Origin: Eubacterium sp.
Lineage (GTDB): Bacteria > Bacillota > Clostridia > Lachnospirales > Lachnospiraceae
Assembly: GCA_024681515.1 (NCBI GenBank)
Contig: JAILAR010000174.1
Span: forward strand, 62,001 to 126,000
Reading direction: 5' to 3'
DNA length: 64,000 nt
Under the pieces are notes generated by a model. It searched no databases and was not told where the DNA came from. It saw only the letters and a program-made list of their open reading frames with translations. This document shows, piece by piece, positions 34,437 through 42,988 of the stretch (positions within the stretch are counted from its first letter, which is position 1; each line of letters opens with the position of its first letter). The position numbers and the translations under genes are program-made.

Positions 34437-35738
34437 TTACTGCGCCGCAAGGCGGGCCGTGCACCAGGCGATCTGCAGGTTGAAGCCGCCGGTCAAAGCA
34501 TCACAGTCGATCATCTCTCCTGCGACACGCAGCCCCAAAACCCGTTTCACTTCCATGCTCTTCGGATCGATCTCCTTCACGGAGAGACCGCCTGCGGAAA
34601 TGATGGCTTCGTCAAAGCCCCTGAGACCCAGGATCGGAAGACAGAAAGCTTTCAGCGCATGAACAAGTCCTCTTCGTTCTTCGGCAGTCACATCATGCAC
34701 CCGTTTCTCCGGATCCACTCCGGCCGCTGTCAGCACGGGAAGTATGGCCAATCTGGGAAGCAGTCCTTCCACCGCGTTAGAAACCGTCTTATTCTTTGCC
34801 GTATCAAAGTCCCGCAGGATCCTCTGATCCAGCTGTTCTTCGGTCAGAGCCGGCTTCCAGTCGATCCGTGCCTCGATCCCCTCCTTCGGTTTTCCCGCCT
34901 CTGTAAAAAGCTTCTGAAGCTTTCCCGAAGCAGACAGCACGATAGGTCCGCTGATACCGAAATGGGTAAAGAGCATTTCACCGAATTCTTTATACACCGG
35001 TTTTTTCGGCTTGCTCTCCCGATAAAAGGAGACTTCAACATTTTTCAGAGAAAGACCCATCATCGGTTTACAGATCAAAACCTCACTTTCCATGGGTACA
35101 AGCGACGGCTGAAACGGACGGATATCCAGCCCTATTTTCTTCAGAAAATCCACACCTTCTCCGGAAGCACCGGTTCCCGGATAGGAGATCCCACCGGTCG
35201 CCAGCACAACAACATCTGCCCGAAGCTCCGTTCCGTCGGACAGCCGGACGCCTGTGACCGCAGCCTTTTGTTCAACCGCCATTCGCGACTCCATATCCGC
35301 CGTCTTACTTTCTTCCGTCTCGACCTGCTCGGTCAGAAGCCCCCTTACATGAGCGTTCAGCCGGACCTCCACATGGCAGCGTTTCATCTCCTGTTCCAAT
35401 GTCCGGATCACATCAGAGGAATGATCCGACGTCGGAAACACCCGATTTCCCCGCTCTGTTTTGATGGAAAGTCCCCATTCCTCAAACGATCTCATCACTT
35501 CTGCCGGTGGATAAGCCACTGCAGCGCTGTATAGAAACTTCGGATTGGACATGACATTCTTTAAAAACGTCTCCTCATCACAGGCGTTGGTCAGATTACA
35601 CCTTCCCTTTCCCGTGATAAAAAGCTTCTTTCCCAGCTTGTCATTCTTTTCCAGGAGCGTAACTTTATACTTTTTTGAAGCGTGGATGGCGCACATCATA
35701 CCGGCCGCTCCACCGCCGACAACGATCATTTTCTGCAT
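34437..35738 (-). CDS. FAD-dependent oxidoreductase of the HI0933/YhiN (BaiN-like) family
   Basis: 433 aa. N-terminal FAD-binding 'MIVVGGGAAGMMCAIHA' (4-20), 'GKKLFITGKGRCNLTN' (the family signature, about 36-51), 'VVLATGGISYPGTGASG' in the middle and 'GLRVAGEMIDCDALTGGFNLQIAWCTARLA' region at the C-terminus split over the second FAD contact. Cytoplasmic flavoprotein; the only proposed activity in the family is BaiN-type reduction of bile-acid intermediates in some clostridia, which cannot be assumed here. Ribosome binding site AAGGA with a long spacer to ATG 35736-35738; the ATG three codons later is an alternative. Confidence 0.92.
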   Translation of the reverse strand: MQKMIVVGGGAAGMMCAIHASKKYKVTLLEKNDKLGKKLFITGKGRCNLTNACDEETFLKNVMSNPKFLYSAAVAYPPAEVMRSFEEWGLSIKTERGNRVFPTSDHSSDVIRTLEQEMKRCHVEVRLNAHVRGLLTEQVETEESKTADMESRMAVEQKAAVTGVRLSDGTELRADVVVLATGGISYPGTGASGEGVDFLKKIGLDIRPFQPSLVPMESEVLICKPMMGLSLKNVEVSFYRESKPKKPVYKEFGEMLFTHFGISGPIVLSASGKLQKLFTEAGKPKEGIEARIDWKPALTEEQLDQRILRDFDTAKNKTVSNAVEGLLPRLAILPVLTAAGVDPEKRVHDVTAEERRGLVHALKAFCLPILGLRGFDEAIISAGGLSVKEIDPKSMEVKRVLGLRVAGEMIDCDALTGGFNLQIAWCTARLAAQ

Positions 35739-35780
35739 GATTTACAAAAATCCTTTTCTTTTTATAACCTTAAAATTGCA

Positions 35781-36767
35781 TCAGGCATTTTCATAACATT
35801 TACGAAAATACTCAAGCATCCGGTCATTCGTGAGTCTGCCCTCATACCAGTCCCAATGCTCCACATTGAAGACATGCATCAGATGCTGTCCATCTTCCTT
35901 CTTCCAGATCAGCGTTTCATGCCTCAGATTTTTCTCCTGAAGCTGCCGAAGCAAGGTCTGGGTCTGATAATGCAGGAATTCATTTTCCGAACCGATAAGA
36001 TAGATTGGAGGAAACTGAGACAGATTTCTGACAAATCCGAGTGTCTCCCAGAAGCTGAGCGCACGGCTGTTTATGGCCGCAAGCCCCTGTTCTCCAAGAA
36101 GCAGTTCCTTGTAAGCCAGGGACATCCTCTGCGTATCCTCCGGATTTCCGGAGGGAACAATATATAATTCATTTGTATCCGGACATGGACAGCTGATCCC
36201 AACGGTTGTGATCGGGAAATGAACCGGCGCTACACCGTAGATCGTCTGAAGGGCCTCGCTCGCCTGGATGCACGCTACCAGAAGAGCCAGATGACCACCT
36301 GCGGAATCGCCGGTCAGCAGTACTTTGGAGAGATCAAATCCGCGCTGTTCCCCATACTGTTCCAGCCAGTGCATGCTGCAATAGATTTCCTGTACGATCG
36401 TGCGGACATCCACCTTCGGTACCAGCTGATACCCCATACCCATAACCGCATATCCTCTGGCAGCCAGCTGGGCCATATAGTCATGAGAATCATCCAGATG
36501 ACTGAACATCCAGCCGCCGCCATGAATATTGATGATTGTAGGAAGTTTATCGCCACCAATACTTTCCGAATCATGGTCCTTATAATAATAGTCTTTCGGA
36601 TAATACAGGTTCAGCATATGATCCTCGTTATAATCCGGAATATAGGGAATATGCATTTCCGCCCTGTAACCTTCCGCATGGATCACCTGCTTCTTCTGTT
36701 TGCTCCCCATATCCACTGCCGCCCAAAAATCCACTATGATCTGCTGTTCTCTCGTTTTTACCTTCAT
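35781..36767 (-). CDS. Alpha/beta hydrolase (HSL-type esterase)
   Basis: 328 aa. Carboxylesterase/hormone-sensitive-lipase pattern: oxyanion 'NIHGGGWMF', nucleophile elbow 'TGDSAGGHLALL', acid in the 'LIGSENEFL' region and His in 'DGQHLMHVF'. No signal peptide, so cytoplasmic. Probably hydrolyses short acyl or acetyl esters, perhaps on imported sugars. Ribosome binding site AGAAAGGA. It seems monocistronic. Confidence 0.9.
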   Translation of the reverse strand: MKVKTREQQIIVDFWAAVDMGSKQKKQVIHAEGYRAEMHIPYIPDYNEDHMLNLYYPKDYYYKDHDSESIGGDKLPTIINIHGGGWMFSHLDDSHDYMAQLAARGYAVMGMGYQLVPKVDVRTIVQEIYCSMHWLEQYGEQRGFDLSKVLLTGDSAGGHLALLVACIQASEALQTIYGVAPVHFPITTVGISCPCPDTNELYIVPSGNPEDTQRMSLAYKELLLGEQGLAAINSRALSFWETLGFVRNLSQFPPIYLIGSENEFLHYQTQTLLRQLQEKNLRHETLIWKKEDGQHLMHVFNVEHWDWYEGRLTNDRMLEYFRKCYENA

Positions 36768-36880
36768 CCTGTATCCTTTCTTTCAGAAACGCTTTATAAG
36801 CACTTTTCAAAATCATCCATCTTATATCATCTTAACATGAATCCTGCATTATGAACACAGAATTCGTAAATCGCGCAAAA

Positions 36881-36916
36881 AAACACCGCAGGCCGATCTT
36901 GTCAGCTGCGGTGTTT
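36881..36916 (-). terminator. Terminator of the decarboxylase operon
   Basis: Stem AAACACCGCA/TGCGGTGTTT (36881-36890 with 36907-36916), then TTTTTTTGCG on the minus strand, just past the oadA stop. Confidence 0.85.
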
Positions 36917-36934
36917 CATAGTTCTGTAATATAC

Positions 36935-38341
36935 TTATACAGGATATGTCATATTATTGGTATCAGCCTTGCTGACATCCACCTTCTTCTGCTGTGCCTC
37001 ACGGTACTGGAAGAATTCGGTAGCAACCTGCGGGAACAGTGCATAGGACAGGACATCCTCATCCTGCTGCTTGTACTGTGCAATTGCCTTCTCCATTTCC
37101 GCCAGCTGCGGCTTGATCAGGTCAGCCGGACGGCAGGTAATGGGTTCTGCATCTCCGATGGCCTTCTTCTGTACCTCGGGATTGAACGGCTTTACCGTCT
37201 GACCATACTTACCGGCCAGAAGATCCTTGGACTGCTGGGTAAACATTTTGTAACGCTCACCGAGTACGACATTCAGAACAGCCTGAGTACCTACGATCTG
37301 AGAAGACGGAGTTACAAGCGGCGGCTCACCGAAATCTTTACGTACACGCGGTACCTCTTCAAGCACGTCCTTCAGTTTATCTTCCTTACCCTGCTCCTTC
37401 AGCTGGGATACCAGGTTGGAAAGCATACCACCGGGCACCTGATACAGAAGGGTCTTGATATTTACACCCAAGACCTTGGTGCTCATCAGACCGCTGGCAA
37501 GATATTTCTCGCGAAGCGGAGCAAAATAATCTGCGATCTCAGCCAGAAGATGCTGATCCAGGCCTGTATCATAGGGAGTTCCCTTGAAGGTCTCAACCAG
37601 AACCTCAGTCGCAGGCTGGGAAGTACCCATAGCCATGGGTGACATCGCACAGTCGATCACGTCACAGCCGGCCTCTACCGCCTTCATATAAGTCATGGCT
37701 GCCACACCGGAGGTGTAATGCGTATGCAGCTGGATCGGAAGCTTGGTACCTTCTTTCAGAGCCTTCACCAGACGCTCTGCCTCGTACGGAACCAGAAGGC
37801 CTGCCATATCCTTGATACAGATGGAATCCGCACCCATTTCCTCGATCTCACGGGCGATATTTCTCCAGTAATCCAGAGTATATGCATCACCCAGCGTATA
37901 GGACAGCGCGATCTGTGCATGTCCCTTTTCCTTATTTGCTGCCTTGACAGCCGTCTCCAGGTTGCGGAGATCGTTCAGACAGTCAAAGATACGGATGATA
38001 TCAATACCGTTTGCGATAGACTTCTGAACAAAGTACTCTACCACATCATCCGAATAATGATTGTAGCCCAGAATGTTCTGGCCACGGAACAACATCTGAA
38101 GCTTCGTGTTCTTGAAACCGTCACGAAGCTTACGAAGACGTACCCACGGATCCTCCTTCAGGAAACGAAGGCATGCATCAAATGTCGCACCACCCCAGCA
38201 CTCTACGGAATGATAACCAACCTGATCCATCTTATCGATGATGGGAAGCATATCTTCCGTGGTCATACGGGTTGCGATCAGAGACTGATGTGCATCACGC
38301 AGCACTGTCTCAGTGATTCCTACTTTTCTCGTTTCAGACAT
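36935..38341 (-). CDS. oadA: Oxaloacetate decarboxylase alpha / carboxyltransferase subunit (biotin-domainless)
   Basis: 468 aa. Carboxyltransferase TIM barrel plus conserved C-terminal domain of the OadA/PycB/transcarboxylase-5S family: 'ETVLRDAHQSLIATRM', 'CWGGATFDACLRFL', 'IRIFDCLNDLRN', 'CIKDMAGLL', 'LHTHYTSG' (metal His pair) and 'DCAMSPMAMGTSQPA'. It moves the carboxyl group of oxaloacetate to biotin. It stops before any BCCP domain, so it must use the separate biotin carrier of the same operon. Start ATG 38339-38341 is preferred (GAGGAGAAG upstream). Last gene of the operon, after a 243-bp GC-rich spacer. Confidence 0.93.
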   Translation of the reverse strand: MSETRKVGITETVLRDAHQSLIATRMTTEDMLPIIDKMDQVGYHSVECWGGATFDACLRFLKEDPWVRLRKLRDGFKNTKLQMLFRGQNILGYNHYSDDVVEYFVQKSIANGIDIIRIFDCLNDLRNLETAVKAANKEKGHAQIALSYTLGDAYTLDYWRNIAREIEEMGADSICIKDMAGLLVPYEAERLVKALKEGTKLPIQLHTHYTSGVAAMTYMKAVEAGCDVIDCAMSPMAMGTSQPATEVLVETFKGTPYDTGLDQHLLAEIADYFAPLREKYLASGLMSTKVLGVNIKTLLYQVPGGMLSNLVSQLKEQGKEDKLKDVLEEVPRVRKDFGEPPLVTPSSQIVGTQAVLNVVLGERYKMFTQQSKDLLAGKYGQTVKPFNPEVQKKAIGDAEPITCRPADLIKPQLAEMEKAIAQYKQQDEDVLSYALFPQVATEFFQYREAQQKKVDVSKADTNNMTYPV

Positions 38342-38379
38342 ATTCTTCTCCTCGAATTCTATAATCAAAATTCTTTATA

Positions 38380-38580
38380 TATCGCAATTTTCACCTTCGC
38401 CATGCCGCCTCTCCGCATGCGTCGCGGTCGCGCCTGCCGGCTTGGTCGATTCGGCGCTTAACGCACGCCACCGGCGTGCAGCGCCCGTCGATGCTACGGC
38501 TTCGCCGTATACATACGCTTCGATATTGATGTGCCTGGGAGCAAGCTGCCGCACATCAAATCGAACCGGATGTGCATGGC
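38380..38580. repeat. GC-rich palindromic spacer between oadB and oadA
   Basis: It contains hairpins GCACGCC-ACC-GGCGTGC (38463-38479) and TACGGC-TTC-GCCGTA (38495-38509) and is clearly richer in G+C than nearby intergenic DNA. It resembles in style the pgk-tpiA spacer (8958-9125), and both sit inside an operon, before its last gene. It holds no ORF that I can support. Confidence 0.6.
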
Positions 38581-38584
38581 TCAG

Positions 38585-39706
38585 TTAATGCACGTTAAAT
38601 ATAGCCAGGAACGTACCGGCCGCAACCGCCGTTCCGATAACACCGGCCACATTCGGTCCCATGGCATTCATCAGAAGGAAGTTCGTGGGATCTGTCTCCG
38701 CTCCCACCTTCTGAGATACACGGGCCGCCATCGGTACAGCAGACACACCCGCGGAACCGATCAGCGGATTGACCTTGCCATGCGTTATGGCACACATTAG
38801 CTTTCCGAACAAGACTCCCATGACCGTACCTAATATGAAGGCAAGAAGTCCCAGGAACGTGATCTTCAGTGTACTGAACTTCAGGAATGCCTCAGCGCTG
38901 GTGGTCGCACCAACGGAGGTTCCGAGAAGGATAACAACGATATACATTAATGCGTTGGAAGCTGTCTCTGTCAGCTGCTTTACAACGCCGGACTCACGGA
39001 AGAGATTACCGAGCATCAGCATACCGATCAGCGGTGCTGTTGTCGGAAGGATCATACATACAACAAGTGTTACAACGATGGGGAAGAGGATCTTCTCCAG
39101 CTTGGTCACCTGTCTCAGCTGCGGCATCTTGATCTTACGTTCTTTCTCCGTCGTAAGCAATTTCATGAACGGTGGCTGAATAACGGGTACCAGCGACATA
39201 TACGAATATGCCGCCACAGCGATGGGGCCGAGAAGCGTACTTCCCATACCGAGTTTTCCTGCAAGGAAGATGGATGTCGGTCCATCCGCACCACCGATGA
39301 TGGAGATCGCAGCTGCTTCCTTTCCTGTAAAGCCAAAGGCGATCGCCAGGAAATATGCACCATAGATACCGAACTGCGCGGCCGCACCGAGAATGAAACT
39401 CGGCGGATATGCGATCAGCGGACCGAAGTCCGTCATGGCACCAACACCTAAAAAGATCAGAGACGGAAGGATACTCCACTCATCCAACAAATAGAAGAAG
39501 TGAAGAAGCCCACCCTCCTCAATAATGTCCGGGAACATATTCACCAGGAACATACCAAACGAGATAGGAACCAACAGCAGCGGCTCAAACCCCTTGGCGA
39601 TCGCAAGATACATAAAGATAAATGCGATCAGGATCATGATGTAATTCTTCCAGTCCAAGGTGGCGAAACCGGTTTGCTCTGCCAGGTTCCGTAATATATC
39701 CAGCAT
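38585..39706 (-). CDS. oadB: Na+-translocating decarboxylase beta subunit
   Basis: 373 aa. The integral membrane subunit that decarboxylates carboxybiotin and pumps Na+ outward. About nine hydrophobic segments; the key 'GGADGPTSIFLA' motif carries the essential Asp, and 'NAMGPNVAGVIGTAVAAG' near the C-terminus matches the second conserved region. Family: OadB/GcdB/MmdB. Ribosome binding site AAGGAGG. The membrane partner of the alpha, biotin and gamma/delta subunits encoded around it. Confidence 0.95.
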   Translation of the reverse strand: MLDILRNLAEQTGFATLDWKNYIMILIAFIFMYLAIAKGFEPLLLVPISFGMFLVNMFPDIIEEGGLLHFFYLLDEWSILPSLIFLGVGAMTDFGPLIAYPPSFILGAAAQFGIYGAYFLAIAFGFTGKEAAAISIIGGADGPTSIFLAGKLGMGSTLLGPIAVAAYSYMSLVPVIQPPFMKLLTTEKERKIKMPQLRQVTKLEKILFPIVVTLVVCMILPTTAPLIGMLMLGNLFRESGVVKQLTETASNALMYIVVILLGTSVGATTSAEAFLKFSTLKITFLGLLAFILGTVMGVLFGKLMCAITHGKVNPLIGSAGVSAVPMAARVSQKVGAETDPTNFLLMNAMGPNVAGVIGTAVAAGTFLAIFNVH

Positions 39707-39773
39707 TTTTTCCTCCTTTTTAATTAACGCTATACGCCTAAAGCGCTCCGTGAATTATATGAGTGATGAGAAC

Positions 39774-40160
39774 CTAGTTCAGTGTTGCAAGTGTATCGCC
39801 GGCCTCAACAGAATCGCCCACACCGACATTTACGGAAGCTACGGTTCCGTCTTCCGGTGCTACGATCTCGTTCTCCATCTTCATCGCTTCGAGGATCATC
39901 AGTACTTCACCCTTCTTAACGCTCTTGCCGACCTCGGTCTTAACACCAAGGATCTTACCGGGCATCGGAGAAGCAACGGTTACGCTGCCGGCAGAGCCGG
40001 ATGCTGCCTTCGGTGCGGGTGCTGCTGCGGGAGCTGCCGGCTTCGGAGCCGGAGCTGCTGCCTTCGGTGCAGGTGCTGCAGCGGGAGCCGCACCGCCTGC
40101 GGTTTCTTCAACCGCTACATCATAAGTGGTTCCATTGACTGTGATTCTATAGTTTTTCAT
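39774..40160 (-). CDS. Biotin carrier subunit (acetyl-/methylmalonyl-CoA decarboxylase gamma type)
   Basis: 128 aa. A short N-terminal 'MKNYRITVNGTTYDVAVEE' module, an Ala/Pro/Lys flexible linker (about 21-55) and a biotinyl domain with 'EAMKMEN' (biotin Lys94). It carries the carboxyl group between the carboxyltransferase(s) and OadB. No free biotin domain is attached to either carboxyltransferase in the operon, so this single carrier probably serves both. Ribosome binding site CAGGAGG. Confidence 0.94.
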   Translation of the reverse strand: MKNYRITVNGTTYDVAVEETAGGAAPAAAPAPKAAAPAPKPAAPAAAPAPKAASGSAGSVTVASPMPGKILGVKTEVGKSVKKGEVLMILEAMKMENEIVAPEDGTVASVNVGVGDSVEAGDTLATLN

Positions 40161-40281
40161 GATATTCCTCCTGAACTCTGTTTCGAGTCAAATTATTCAA
40201 ATGGATAAATTCTTTTTTTCGAGTAGATTCGAGTTGATCATCTTCTGATCATTCTGATCCGCGATCATCTCACCGGATAGC

Positions 40282-41304
40282 TCAGCTGACCCTGCGGATG
40301 GAACGAACCACCAGCTTGTCATTGCTTGCCGTATATGCCGGCGGATGAGCGATCTCGGAACCTGCTGAAGCATTTTCGGAAAGGTATGCATGCAGCGCCG
40401 CAGTGATCACGGCGATCAGTTCTCCATCCGTTACTTCCTCTCCCTGTTCCACATTCGGAACCGGTGCAGCTGCCATTGCCGGCGTTGCGGAAGGAGCTGC
40501 CTCTTTATTCTGATCGGCCTTCGGAGCAGTCGGAACCTTAACAGCTGCTGGCTTCGGCTTTTTCGCCTCCTTGCCTAACAGCTTCGGTACAAACCGGAGA
40601 AGGTAAATGATACATGCGATAAAGATCAGTACAATGAACACAACGCCCATACCGACGCCCATGTTCTTTGCACCGTTCACGAGAAGTTCCGATTTGCTGT
40701 ATACCGTGGAAACCTCACACTCCAGCGGAGTATACGGAAGTACCGGCTCCGTCTGAGACATCATAAGAAGGTCTGTGATAAAATGCTCTGCTGAATCCGT
40801 TCTGTAACCATAGGCGCTCAGAGCTTCTTCCTTCTGTACAAAGTCATCAGGACTCTCGTAACCATACATGGAGGCGTAATACTCCATGGAGCTGTATTCT
40901 TCATCATAGCGAGCCTTAAACAGCTTGTTTTCGCTGTAGGATACCGAAAACCGGACATCCCTCTCTTTAAATTTAACGATAATGGAGCACAGGACCTTGC
41001 CTTTCGTTCCATTTTCAAATGTAACTGCATCCTCTGAAGTGTCAAAGCCAACGAAGCTTCCCACTTTATCCGTTGTCTGTGCCTGCTGGAAGCCGGCGAT
41101 CGCCGTCTTCTCATAATTCTCTCCGTCGCTGAGGAGATAGTCCGCCCTGGATCCACTCATGTCTTTATAGGTCGTGACGATGGATTTCGTCATATCGATC
41201 ATGGTAGACTTGTCGTACTCGAAGTTTTTCTCGTCCTCCGTCGAGCACGCGGACAGGCAAAACAGGAGCATCAGACTGAGGATCAGAATCAGCTTCTTCT
41301 TCAT
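40282..41304 (-). CDS. oadG: OadG-family decarboxylase subunit with lipoprotein-like N-terminal domain
   Basis: 340 aa. Lipoprotein signal with lipobox 'LSAC' (Cys20), an extracytoplasmic domain (about 21-205), a transmembrane helix ('GVVFIVLIFIACIIYLL'), a Lys/Ala/Pro-rich cytoplasmic linker and a conserved tail 'DGELIAVITAALHAYL...DKLVVRSIRRV' typical of OadG/MmdD proteins. OadG anchors and stabilises the complex. It is much larger than classical OadG (around 80-120 aa) because of the external domain. Start ATG 41302-41304 is chosen for the GGAGGA binding site and the signal peptide; the longer open frame upstream lies over mmdA and is a shadow. Confidence 0.88.
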   Translation of the reverse strand: MKKKLILILSLMLLFCLSACSTEDEKNFEYDKSTMIDMTKSIVTTYKDMSGSRADYLLSDGENYEKTAIAGFQQAQTTDKVGSFVGFDTSEDAVTFENGTKGKVLCSIIVKFKERDVRFSVSYSENKLFKARYDEEYSSMEYYASMYGYESPDDFVQKEEALSAYGYRTDSAEHFITDLLMMSQTEPVLPYTPLECEVSTVYSKSELLVNGAKNMGVGMGVVFIVLIFIACIIYLLRFVPKLLGKEAKKPKPAAVKVPTAPKADQNKEAAPSATPAMAAAPVPNVEQGEEVTDGELIAVITAALHAYLSENASAGSEIAHPPAYTASNDKLVVRSIRRVS

Positions 41305-41341
41305 TCGATTATCCTCCGTTCTTCTGTATTCTTCTTCTGTT

Positions 41342-42748
41342 TTATCGTGCGGCATGCTTCCTTGCCGGTCCGTCCTCCTGCTTGGTGGAGAGCATCTCAA
41401 ATGCGGCAATGACTCTCTTCCGGGTTGCATCCGGCTCAATGATGTCATCCACATATCCACGTTTTGCAGCAGCAAGTGCACTGCTCTGAAGCTCATCGAT
41501 CTTCGCAGCGATCTCACGCTCTTTTGCCAGTTTATCCTCTGCCGCACCGATCTCATCTGCATACATGATCCGTGCTGCCATCTTGGACTCCATCATGCCG
41601 ATCTTTGCAGACGGCCATGCATATACCATATCCGCACCCAGAGATTTGGAATTCATGGTGATATAAGCGGAACCATATGCCTCTCCGGTAACGACCGTTA
41701 CCTTCTCAACCGTTGCGCTCGCATATGCGGATGAAAGAGCTGCAGCCGCAGCGGAAATGGTCTTCTCCTCTTCTACGGTTCCTGCAAAATTCTTCACGTT
41801 GACAAGTGTCAGCACCGGAACGCTGAAGGCATCACAGAAGGTAACAAACCGTGCAGCCTTGGAAAGGCCGGCGGAAGTCAGCGTCTTGTCTGCATTTGCA
41901 ACGACGCCCACCGTAGCTCCGTTCATGCGGATGAATCCGATCTTCACATCCTTTGCGTAAGCTTTCTTCACTTCAGTGAACTGAAGATCATCCGCAATGT
42001 TGGTAATGATCTGCTCCGCATCCATGGACTCAATGCCCGGGATCGTGCGGTTCAGCTCATCTCCGCAGGAGATAAGTGCCACATCCTCATTGTTGGACGG
42101 CAGGATGCCTACCAGCTTCCGGATCTCGGCCAGAACATCTGCCTCAGTCTCACATACAGCGTCTACCAGACCGGTATTCTCACTGATATAGGAAGCCGCG
42201 GAGGTATCTACCTTTCCTTCATAATTACCATCTAATGCATTCGGACTATTGACGAACAGCTTGGAATTCATGCTGGTCATAAATGTGAAATCCGTCAGAG
42301 ACGGGATCATCGCCGTCCCACCGCCACAGGTGCCGAAGATCGCCGTGATCTGCGGGATCACACCGGATGCCTGGGACATCTTTTTAAAGATCCGTCCAAA
42401 AGCGGTCAGTGCATCCGTAGCTTCCTGCAGACGAAGGCCGGCGCAATCGATCAGACCGATCACGGGAGCACCGCACTTCATGGCAAGATTGTAAAGGTTT
42501 GCAATCTTCTTCGCATGCATTTCACCGATGGATCCTCCCAGCACGGAAGCATCCTGACTGTAGACGTACACCAGCTTTCCATCGATCACACCATATCCGG
42601 TCACAACACCGTCCTTCGGCGTATCGAATTCCTTCAGGTTGAAGTCCGTACTTCTTGCAGTAACATACGCACCGATCTCAACGAAACTTGCTTCGTCAAG
42701 GAGCGCTGCGATACGTTCACCGGCAGAGTACTTTTGTTTTTCGCTCAT
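41342..42748 (-). CDS. mmdA: Methylmalonyl-CoA decarboxylase/acyl-CoA carboxyltransferase subunit
   Basis: 468 aa. Crotonase-fold carboxyltransferase of the MmdA/PccB/12S type, but with a shortened N-terminus: 'AGERIAALLDE', 'VVTGYGVIDGKLVYVYSQDASVLGGSIGEMHAKKI', 'FGTCGGGTAMIPSLTDF', and the C-terminal half with 'VLTLVNVKNFAGT', 'GEAYGSAYITMNSKSLGAD' and 'AWPSAKIGMM' for acyl-CoA/biotin contacts (motifs quoted in pieces). It transfers CO2 between an acyl-CoA (methylmalonyl-CoA likely) and biotin. Start ATG 42746-42748 with GGAGGAC upstream. First gene of a five-gene operon with its own promoter. Confidence 0.92.
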   Translation of the reverse strand: MSEKQKYSAGERIAALLDEASFVEIGAYVTARSTDFNLKEFDTPKDGVVTGYGVIDGKLVYVYSQDASVLGGSIGEMHAKKIANLYNLAMKCGAPVIGLIDCAGLRLQEATDALTAFGRIFKKMSQASGVIPQITAIFGTCGGGTAMIPSLTDFTFMTSMNSKLFVNSPNALDGNYEGKVDTSAASYISENTGLVDAVCETEADVLAEIRKLVGILPSNNEDVALISCGDELNRTIPGIESMDAEQIITNIADDLQFTEVKKAYAKDVKIGFIRMNGATVGVVANADKTLTSAGLSKAARFVTFCDAFSVPVLTLVNVKNFAGTVEEEKTISAAAAALSSAYASATVEKVTVVTGEAYGSAYITMNSKSLGADMVYAWPSAKIGMMESKMAARIMYADEIGAAEDKLAKEREIAAKIDELQSSALAAAKRGYVDDIIEPDATRKRVIAAFEMLSTKQEDGPARKHAAR

Positions 42749-42768
42749 CTTTAGTCCTCCATATATTT

Positions 42769-42798
42769 CATGATTACAGGTTACATGATTACAGGTTT
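42769..42798. repeat. 15-bp tandem duplication in the mmdA leader
   Basis: CATGATTACAGGTTA at 42769-42783 is repeated as CATGATTACAGGTTT at 42784-42798, in the 5' untranslated region about 20 bp before the mmdA start. It may be a recent duplication or a double protein-binding site. Confidence 0.8.
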
Positions 42799-42828
42799 TT
42801 TCCGGCAAACCCATTTTTCGCCCAGTAT

Positions 42829-42857
42829 ATTTTATTACTTTTGGTTTCAGTTTTCAA
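42829..42857 (-). promoter_or_regulatory. Promoter of the mmdA-oadG-biotin carrier-oadB-oadA operon
   Basis: Minus strand: -35 TTGAAA (42852-42857), 17-bp spacer, -10 TAAAAT (42829-42834). Confidence 0.75.
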
Positions 42858-42939
42858 CTTGTTTCTTATTAAATGCCTGTAAAAAAACATATGAAATCCA
42901 TTTGAAAAACTGTACAAATAGCCATATGCACAATAAAAA

Positions 42940-42976
42940 AGCACAGGACGGGTCCCGTAAGTCCCTGTCCTGTGCT
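42940..42976 (-). terminator. Terminator after pgsA
   Basis: Stem AGCACAGGAC/GTCCTGTGCT (42940-42949 with 42967-42976) followed on the minus strand by TTTTTTATTG. Confidence 0.88.
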
Positions 42977-42988
42977 GATGATCATGTA

